64,000 nt of DNA, taken from positions 48,234,001-48,298,000 of the forward strand of contig CM060733.1 in the NCBI GenBank assembly GCA_030704615.1. Reading direction: 5' to 3'. How positions within the stretch are numbered: position 1 is the stretch's first letter; each line of letters opens with the position of its first letter. The position numbers and the translations under genes are program-made. The notes beneath the pieces were generated by a model. The model saw only the letters and a list, made by a program, of their open reading frames with translations, had not been told where the DNA came from and did no database searches. Positions 56,852 through 64,000 of this stretch are shown one piece after another. Origin of the DNA: Takakia lepidozioides. Lineage: Eukaryota > Streptophyta > Takakiopsida > Takakiales > Takakiaceae.

Positions 56852-58653
56852 CTATGACAAGGCCTCATCCTGCCCCATCATCTCATCCTTGAGGACCTCC
56901 TCAACCCGAGAAGAATCCCCAACCTCATCCATCACAGCCGTCTTGGCTGCCAACTCCCTCTGAACCTCGAGCACCTCCCACGTGTGCCATGGATGTCTAC
57001 ACCCTGTGGTCCTCACCGGCTCGCCCCCACTCACTGTCTGTACCGTCTTGGTAGGCAGAGAGACCGTCAAGGGAAGTGCACTCCGCACTCTACGTTGCTC
57101 AGCCATAGCCAAGCTGATAATCCAAGTCAAGCAATTGAGATCCATCGATTGCCCCAACACCTGACGACGTGATGCCTTAGAAAGAAAAGGCACCGCCGTG
57201 GTCCCAGTGGAAAAACCCATAGCCCGCTCATCGCTCGTCGCATTAGGTTCCACTAACTGCTGCAACTGAGCATCCAACAGGAGGCCAGGTCCACTATCCC
57301 GGAAAGCATACGATCCTGGGAAGTTGAGAGTGTAGGTAGTGCTGCTCGTGGTTGATCCACCTTGTTGACCATTGCCAAAGAGAAACGGTCATCACGTCTC
57401 AAACGCTGAGACTGCCTCCCTGTGTCCAAAATGCTATCCACTGTGAGGTGTGCTAGCCGTTGCACCCCATCAAATGCACGCTTAAGCAGTGCGGGTAGCA
57501 TCAAGTTAGTCCACCATAACCGTGGACGATGAGCCCGAGACCCCACTGCAGCTGCATCCAGCAACACTGCTGATCCAAGCCACGACCGGACTTGATGCAC
57601 ACTGGCCATCACCCTGGCCCGAGAATCGCCCATCAGTGGCACATTCTCCAAGATGTATGCTGGAGATACAGCCTGATGAAGCTGTAAGTGGCGCAAAACC
57701 CGCACCATCTCCCAAAACAGTCCCGACCTCGAGTCTCGTAATCCATTGTTATGCCCGGTTGATAAATGCCCTTGGCAGGGCCAACCTGCCACTACCAGAT
57801 CAATGGAGCCAACCCTCTCCAAATCCTGCGCCCCCAGCAACAAAATGTCTGTTGGCAAGGCCTGCTGATACCCACGAACTGTAGACACCGGCAACAACTC
57901 AGGGTACTGCTGCACCAACTCAGCAACATGGCGTAGGGAGACGTGTCGTGCAATCTCATCTTTCTCTACATATAAGTACCGCCGTACTCGTACACCTACC
58001 TGTCCGGTGCTGATCCCGCCAAACAAGTCCAGAAGGCAAATGCCTTCATCCGGACACTGCCACACGATCGGTGTGGTGTCCAATGGAGACAACTGAGGTG
58101 GTCCTGGTGCAATCCCCGCACCATCCTCCTCTCCTGACGGTACAAAAGCCTCTACCCAGGCTTGTTGCACCCGTCGATCAGCAACCCGCTGCAAATCCTT
58201 GCTTGAGCCCCACAATGGAGTGTGAGCAACCATGGCAGGCAACTCCGCCATACCATACATGTCATCCTGCTCTTCCGGAGGTGACACATCTTCTGAATGA
58301 GTGTTGTCATCCAACAACTCTCCAGGCCAAGTCACTGCAGTTGTGAATGCTGCCAGTGTCGGCATCTTGCCTCGCTGGGCAACCGCAACTCCTTCTATGA
58401 ACGTCAGAGGGAGCTGCACACGCCGGGCCTCCCCTGACTGCCATCCAGGCCTATAGGAAGCTGACTCCTCCCAATCCAGGGTGAAGCCCATGGGGTACAA
58501 CACTGCCCCACCAACAAGGACATCGTACGAGACCGTGTCTGTCACAATGGCCTTGGCTCTCGTCACTGAGCCATCTGTAGGATGATCCGACTGTAATCTG
58601 ATAGCCAACTCACGCCATGTCATGCCCCAAACCTGCTCTGATCCTCCCAGCAA
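56852..58653 (-). pseudogene. protease end plus C5-cytosine DNA methyltransferase (DNMT3/DRM-type) of element 2
   Basis: An open segment of 466 codons (58,653-57,253) carries the protease end, the conserved leader block (MYGMAELPAMVAHTPLWGSS) and the methyltransferase. Motif I CLLDLFGGISTG binds S-adenosylmethionine (about 58,010-58,040). YLYVEKDEI is motif II. AGWPCQGHL contains the catalytic Cys (codon 57,775-57,777). AYILENVPLMG has the ENV of motif VI (57,640-57,648). SRAHRPRLWWTN is motif VIII, close to the AHRxRxFWxN of DNMT3. After a frame break near 57,275 the C-terminal motifs continue in 57,277-56,852 (AMGFSTGTTAVPF, RRQVLGQSMDLNCLTW). Motif order I-IV-VI-VIII-X fits a DNMT3-type enzyme. 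Relative to element 1 about eight codons after motif I are missing. The enzyme would methylate cytosine C5; this copy is frameshifted. Confidence 0.88.
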
Positions 58654-58730
58654 TGTCTGTATCTAGAAAGGGCACGGCTCCATATCCGCCTCCGTGAGGC
58701 CCAAGCCTGCAATAGCAGCTCTGCCCAACA

Positions 58731-59333
58731 TCAAATGGGCTGAGCTCCCAAGTCCAACAAGACTCGCAGTGGCCGGAACCTCTTGCCTGCCGGTCCACTC
58801 AAACAGAAAATATCATCCTGGTTGTCTAACATGACAACTCCAGGTGTCATCATGGTGCGCTCAATGGTTGACCTAGCTGGCAGCTCCATCAACCTGGCAG
58901 CTGCAGCTTGCCATGGCGCCGCCATGGCAGTCTTGACCCTCACATCTGAGGATCCCTCTGGCACTACACCTCCCACTATCTCCACAGAAGATGAAGTAAC
59001 CTCCCCACTCTCACATAGTGTAGCTGCCAGCCTGAAGACCTCAGCTGGTCTTACCCCCGGTATCACAATCATGGTAGCCGAGAACAATGGAGCCTGGCAC
59101 ACAGCTGTGGCCGCCCCCAGCAGCACACTAGCTGCCGTAGCCTTGGCAATACTAGGTAGTGGTGTTGCCCGTGTAGCTCTTCCCAATGGCATAGTAACCT
59201 CCGCCTCGGTAACAGTCGGGCGAGAACTAAGTGCCATGGAAGGCGTCGATATTGTCTCCGCCAATGTGAATGACTGAGGAAGCCTGGCCTGACGGCTTGC
59301 CTCCCCACGTTGTGGATCCATCCACCTCCGCAC
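58731..59333 (-). pseudogene. gag-protease linker and protease active site of element 2
   Basis: 200 open codons. An Ala/Thr/Val-rich linker without a recognised domain leads to FRPLRVLLDLGAQP, where the retropepsin active site DSG is DLG (58,746-58,754). The substitution should abolish proteolysis. The next part of the protease is in the adjoining frame from 58,653. Confidence 0.75.
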
Positions 59334-59389
59334 CTTGTGGCTCAGGAACTCGTGCTGCTCCTTGAGTCACTGCCGCAGCTGACTCCACT

Positions 59390-59580
59390 TGCACTAGTGG
59401 TAGTCCTGCCCCGCACATAGTGGTAGTGGTAGTGCTACCCAGCACTAGTGGTAGTGGTGCCCCACCCACAGTGGTAGTGGTAGTGGCACCCCTCACCAGT
59501 GGTAGTGGCGCCACCATAGTGGTAGTGGTAGTGCACCCCTCACTAGTGGTATTGTTGCCTCGCACATGAATCCCATTCAT
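59390..59580 (-). repeat. ACCACTACC-type tract of element 2
   Basis: Counterpart of 505-665 in element 1. On the minus strand one frame reads as Thr runs separated by GGAPLPLV-like spacers. Confidence 0.7.
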
Positions 59581-59689
59581 CCCATGTCTCCTCCCTCAGG
59601 AGCAGGAGGTGGACCACCATCCGGCTTTGGAGCCGGTACCACCTGCGGTGTGAGCTGTGGCCCATGGCAAGCGATGCTCTGCTCTACTG

Positions 59690-60050
59690 CTGAAGCCGGT
59701 TGGCCATGCCTTGGTCACCACCCTGACCTCCGCGTCCTTGGCCATGTTGAGCTTGCCCTTGGCCTAAATACACCTCGTGCCTGGCCACCTCGTCCTCTCT
59801 GGGTTGCTCCACCTCGCCCCCGGCCACGACTGTTCCCTTGAATGGGGCGCAACTTAGGATACAAACCATAGCAACTGGAGCTTCTCATGCCCGTTACTTG
59901 TCCACAATGCCCACACTGCAACTGTCTGCAGGCTGTAGCCGTAGGGGTGCCCAAACCGATTGCCCTCCCTCTGGGCAATCCTTCTTGACATGGGGTTCCC
60001 CCACATGTCCAGCCATACCACTCCGCCCCGTTGTTGCGCCAGCAAAATGA
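59690..60050 (-). pseudogene. zinc knuckles and RG-rich tail of element 2 gag
   Basis: On the minus strand a first knuckle-like WTCGGTPCQEG lies near 60,000-60,020. LQCGHCGQVTGMRSSSC follows near 59,880-59,925. GRGRGGATQRGRGGQARG then follows. The second motif has Met in place of the expected His. Nucleic-acid-binding part of gag. Confidence 0.65.
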
Positions 60051-60742
60051 AGGGAAGACCCCTCCTAGCCATATGACAGGTCCTCTATGTCTTTCCCTGG
60101 GCTTACCTGAGCTCCACTTCTTCGCATATGAGTACGTTGAGGGCGGTGGTAAGTGGCCTGGCTTAGGAGTACCCCTACCTCGTTGTGCATCCTTAGCAAA
60201 TACCTACCATGACACTCGTTCCTCCACCATGTTGAAGCCCATCCGCTCTGCCAGCAAAAAACACATTTGCCTGCTAAGGTGGATTGGGCCACTTGTAGGA
60301 GAGTTGCCCCATCCCGCCACCCCCCCCCTCTTCTCCTCAGCCTCCTTGTCCAATTTCCGTACCAGAAGAACTGAGAACTGCCCAAGCCTCCGTAACCACT
60401 TGGGTTACATTTATCAAGCGCCTCATGTGAGTGAATGCGGAGCAGCACTACCACTAGTGCAGGTGGAGTCTGCTGCAGCCGTGACTCGAGGAGCAGCACG
60501 AGACCTCGCCAACACAAATTACGTACGACAACGGCCATTGGGAGCCACGTCACTTGGGATAATCTGCCGAAGTGCAAGCAAGGAGCGGGAGCCCGCTTAG
60601 GGAATTCCAAAAAGGCCTTGATGTGAAATGCATCGCCAATCACTTGATCACCCCCCTAAAAGTGCGCAATTCAACTAGGCTTCCGTTGGAACTCTTGCAA
60701 ACTCCTCAACTTCTCTATCCTCACCCCTTGGTAATTCCTTCC

Positions 60743-61309
60743 TCACTCTTCGAAGAACTCCACAACAGGGTTGAAAACAGGCACCGCCACTGGTGCTGGT
60801 GCAGCAGTAGCTTGGGTGGACGTCGTAGTTGCTGTACCACTAGTCCCACTACTGCTCGTGGAAGCTGCTGTTGCTGGTGCAGCTGCCGGTGTGGCTGCTG
60901 CCCTTGTGCCTCTAGTGATGGAGACATAGTCGGGTGACGAGTACATCCTCCACTCCTCGATCTCAACATCGTGCCCCCGCCTAAACTCATGGTAATCATC
61001 CATGGGCGGCCCCTCAAGGTGCTAAAACAACCCCTTCCATGCCATGAAAGGCGTAAACAGTTGTGGATTGCGCATTTGCTGCAAGTCACACTAACTATCA
61101 AACTCTTGGATAAAATCATCCAACTCAATGGTGCCCACCGCCCCAGAGTACCTACGTAGCCCCTTGGTGGCTCCATACATCTCCTCCATTGTGTCCCACA
61201 ACAATGGCAAGGAAACAACTTGCACCGCCGGTGTGAGTCCTCCTGATTCACAATCCAAATCAGAACCTTCCGTAGAAGACACAGGAGGTGAAGGTGGCCT
61301 AAACCACAC
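60743..61309 (-). pseudogene. gag capsid-like segment of element 2
   Basis: One frame with two in-frame stops (first at 61,091-61,093). It reads GTIELDDFIQEFDS, then MRNPQLFTPFMAWKGLF, then MDDYHEFRRGHDVEIEEW, the spacing and aromatic pattern of the retrotransposon gag family. An Ala/Thr/Pro-rich tail follows. Further codons toward the knuckles are spread over other frames. Confidence 0.6.
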
Positions 61310-61329
61310 ACACCCCGTCTGTTATACAC

Positions 61330-63638
61330 CCGCTAGTATGCTAGTGCTCGTACCAGCACTTTCCCAAGCAACTAGTGGCACCTCCGTGTTGACAAACTGA
61401 CACTCAACCGGTCATGAACATGTCTCGAACCCCCTCTCTACAAGGTATCCGGGTAGAGAACTTGATGCGGCTTATGGTTTGGAATACTAGGTTCCTAACA
61501 TAGTCTGCACCTGCACCTGCATCCACCGCAGGCACTCCCATGGTTGACTGGTCATCACCTCCAACCTCACCACAGGAGAAACAAAGATGGTCTGACTGGT
61601 CATCAACCCAGCCTCACCATCGACAACATGCTCTAGGGTTGGATCGGCGATCAAGCCCGAGTAAACCACCTATAAAATCAAGCGCTCACACAAAACTAGC
61701 ATGGCACACAATCAAGCATGCAGGTGTGGAAGGGATCCAAACACAAGAATGAAAACAACAACTCCCCCACACCAAAAATCTCTCCACAGTGTCGCTCCTG
61801 CAACCCAGCCCAAACCCGGACTGACTCTTGCCTCCACCTACGGAAAGGTCTCGGCCTACAGAGAAGGTGGAAAGCTACGAGGAAGGGAAGCTAAAGCAAT
61901 GCCTATCCCAATCACGCTCTCATCCCAACACCCTCTTTTTTTCCTCTCTTCTCTCACTTGCATGACCATGAGAGCATCCTGTAGACACTCCTCAAACCGC
62001 CCTCCACGAGCCTATGAAACTTGGCCTCCAAGGCCCCATACAAGCCTCCATAGGGTCCGCTAGTGCCTCCTTACGTCCACCAGCCATTCCTCCGAATGGA
62101 ACCACCTCAGGAAACCACACCATTCGCTGAAGGTTCAAAAATGGAGCAAATAGAGGTACATATAGGCCCCAACAACATTCTGTCCAAAGGAATTACCTGC
62201 AGGCTGGTCTCCCCCATAGTTAAGAATTGGGCTGAAAACCAGAAAAGATTACCTACATGGGAGTAATCCCCTTTGTTAAAACGCAACAGGGAGGCAATTC
62301 CGACTTTTCTGCCAGCCAGCTCAAAACCGTTGTTCTACAGATCCCTGCCTCCCCATCAAGGTCCAACGAAACGAATGAAAAAAAGTTTTTTTTTTTTTTT
62401 TTTTTAAATTTCCACTCTGCCTGTTCGCGGCCTTTCTTGGCTCCAACCACCACTACTCCTCACGGCCCGCCCTAGGCGCTCGTTGGCCACGGGCTGCCTA
62501 GTGATACCCCGTAGTACCACTCCCACGAGCCTTCACGGCCCGCCATCCCCACGATCCGGTCACCGTGCCCACCCGTTGTGTCCGCACCACGACTTCCAAC
62601 GGTCACGGTCAACGGTCACAGTCAACCATCACGACCTGGGCTCGTGGTATCTCGTGATACCGCCCCAACGGCCCATCACGACCACTATTCCCTGCATTCC
62701 CTAGAACTCCCAACGAGTTCCCATGAGTTCCCGAGGCGTTCCCGGACGTTCCCGAGCTCTTCTCGAGCTGGGGTTTGCTCCAGCACCTGCTGCCAACGAG
62801 CTATGGCTTCTGCGGAGCCATCAGCCCCGTTGCCTTGCACTCCTGAGCTCTCACGGCCCACCAGAAGTGCCTCCAACTCAACACGCATTCTATATCCTGC
62901 CCAACAAGCTCCATTTTCTTCATGAAGCTCACAAAAACAAATATGAAAATACACACCTTTACAAACTTGGTGCACTTGCACTTCTCATGCATCTCCCTTG
63001 GCTCTAGGGCGCCTCGTTGCTGCCCTTCCAGCCCCGCTCTTGCCACTCCAAGAGCCCTTACACTGCTGAGTTTCAGATTGAAACTACAACTCAGCACATG
63101 CTTCACAAGTGCACTGATTTGCACACAAGAGGGACCAGCCCCCTCTCTTCACTCATACCTTTTGAGCTTGGAGCTGAGGCTCCCAACGGGCTGCGATGCA
63201 TCCCCTTGCAGCTCCACCATTCGGCTGCTCCTCATCTACCCGCAACAACTAGTTTCGGGCAGAAATACCTGGAGCTGATCATATCATCTCCAACCTGCAA
63301 CATGCTAGTTTCCCATGCGCAGCCCTGCAGCTCCTTTACTCGGCCTGCAGCTGAAGAAGACAACCACCAGTTCGCCCACTCGTGGCCAACATATCCTCCG
63401 CTTCACACTAGAAGCCCAAACTTGGTTGTCATAGCGTTGAGCTATGCAACGCCGCTCTTCAACATAGGCTACCCGCTTCTCTATCCATGGCAAACCTGCA
63501 ACCTGTTCGCCTTTGCACTCTATCCGCTTTGGATAGGCTCATGCACGGATCCCTGCACTCTAGGCTGAACCGTTTTTCATGATCTGAAAACACAAGTGCT
63601 ACAACTAACTCGAACTTGGCACTCATAGACTTGAGCTG
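61330..63638 (-). other. leader region of element 2
   Basis: About 2.3 kb between the priming site and gag, without a recognisable protein. It contains a T-run at 62,385-62,405 and a GC-rich stretch near 62,460-62,830 with repeated ACGGTCAC and CTCGTGGTATC words. An unusually long 5' leader. Confidence 0.55.
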
Positions 63639-63650
63639 ATCTTTCTCGAG
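63639..63650 (-). other. putative self-priming primer-binding site
   Basis: On the minus strand CTCGAGAAAGAT begins at the first base after a1. It is the perfect complement of ATCTTTCTCGAG inside a1 (63,804-63,815). It does not resemble the usual initiator-Met tRNA site. See the matching finding. Confidence 0.5.
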
Positions 63651-63967
63651 TGATAAGGAAATGAATGATATAAGCATACAAGCTCTCTCAAACTCACACA
63701 CTTGCACATGAAAACATCACTCATATATTAAGTCGAGCCAAGTGCACCCCACGCCATGGGGAATCCACACTACGGCGCCATAGCTAGACGCGGAGAGGCT
63801 CAACTCGAGAAAGATGAGCCCACCGCGATCTGCCGTGAAGATAACAACGCCAGGTACCCAAACATGTATTGGCCCCTGGAATGACACTTGGGTCAATCCC
63901 AAATGTCAATATATAAAAACTAGCTATTTCCTAGCTAACTTCACACTAGTGGTAAAATAACTTGACA
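63651..63967 (-). repeat. terminal repeat a1 of element 2 (5' end, 317 bp)
   Basis: Runs on the minus strand from TGTCAAG to TTATCA, with a TATATA box at about 63,910-63,917. No b repeat stands before it: beyond 63,967 the sequence is AGTGCACTATGCACATG, unrelated to b, and carries the target duplication. The element thus begins with a alone. Confidence 0.9.
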
Positions 63968-63971
63968 AGTG

Positions 63972-64000
63972 CACTATGCACATGAAACATAGGGAATGGT
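63972..64000 (+). other. resumed intron of KNOX C
   Basis: The last bases after the target duplication should continue the gene C intron. Too short to test. Confidence 0.4.

Larger units (their letters stand above)
53729..63967 (-). mobile_element. Ty3/gypsy element 2, both ends present, RT-deleted, with methyltransferase and PHD finger
   Basis: A 10,239-base insertion on the minus strand with both outer ends. Its outer bases are TGTC (plus strand, 53,729) and GACA (63,964-63,967). It is flanked by AAGTG at 53,724-53,728 and by AAGTG at 63,967-63,971 if the last base is shared, or by AGTG on each side otherwise. 5' to 3' on its own strand: a1, putative priming site, 2.3 kb leader, gag, zinc knuckles, protease, C5-methyltransferase, deleted RT/RNase H, integrase, PHD finger, polypurine tract, b1-a2-b2. 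Frameshifts and stops are present in gag, between methyltransferase parts and in integrase, so it cannot move by itself now. Confidence 0.93.

Noticed and set aside
60031-60643. Open frames of about 190 codons on both strands in the element 2 gag region
   Set aside because: Neither shows gag or other motifs over its length; the gag pieces lie in other frames. They reflect GC-rich, stop-poor sequence.
63017-63568. A 183-codon plus-strand frame in the element 2 leader
   Set aside because: Antisense to the element, no domain, and Ser/Pro/Leu-rich composition typical of a chance frame.

Overview
The window is nuclear DNA of a land plant. It has spliceosomal introns with plant-type splice sites, KNOX homeobox genes of class II type (homeodomain helix 3 [14 protein letters not shown]), Ty3/gypsy retrotransposons, tRNA-derived SINE-like repeats and miniature inverted-repeat elements. 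Retroelement families rich in extra domains and many decayed duplicates suggest a bryophyte or seedless vascular plant. That is a guess; nothing in the sequence fixes the species. There are no rRNA or true tRNA genes and no CRISPR arrays.

Layout. 1-7,430: 3' part of a Ty3/gypsy element on the + strand (element 1). 8,770-13,625: KNOX gene A. 15,230-15,960: probable LINE tail. 15,970-17,890: hairpin array plus a kinase-like pseudogene (copy 1). 18,957-21,910: five-exon gene on the - strand resembling a beta-class amino-methyltransferase; one intron is filled with a palindrome-bearing satellite. 21,909-25,219: a 5'-truncated Ty3/gypsy element (element 3). 25,500-27,800: second hairpin array and kinase-like copy 2. 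29,001-30,681: a RING-finger gene (-) head-to-head with a two-exon fragment (+). 31,000-38,750: decayed pieces of KNOX 5' regions in both orientations, SINE-like repeats and a long hairpin. 39,206-39,883: a hAT-type MITE in the promoter of KNOX gene B. 41,247-45,211: KNOX gene B, eight exons, open throughout. 45,200-48,960: repeats and a foldback element. 49,000-53,163: first exons of KNOX gene C. Its next intron is invaded by a 10.2 kb Ty3/gypsy element (element 2, - strand, 53,729-63,967) flanked by a short target duplication; the rest of gene C should lie beyond the window.

The most unusual content is the Ty3/gypsy family. Its polyprotein order is gag with zinc knuckles, aspartic protease, a C5-cytosine DNA methyltransferase of DNMT3/DRM type, reverse transcriptase/RNase H, integrase, and a C-terminal PHD finger. 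Its termini are not ordinary LTRs. They form a split direct repeat, a1-internal-b1-a2-b2, with a palindromic GACA-GC-TGTC joint at b1/a2 and a possible self-priming site directly behind a1. All copies seen are damaged. Element 2 has lost RT and RNase H but keeps methyltransferase, integrase and PHD segments. The family therefore carries both a DNA-methylation writer and a chromatin reader, and one copy sits inside a developmental regulator gene.

The KNOX genes are a local duplication series. B looks intact (about 480 codons). A has lost its terminal exon and two homeodomain residues and needs a shifted splice acceptor. C has an enlarged first exon and lacks exon 2. At least three further 5' fragments are pseudogene debris.
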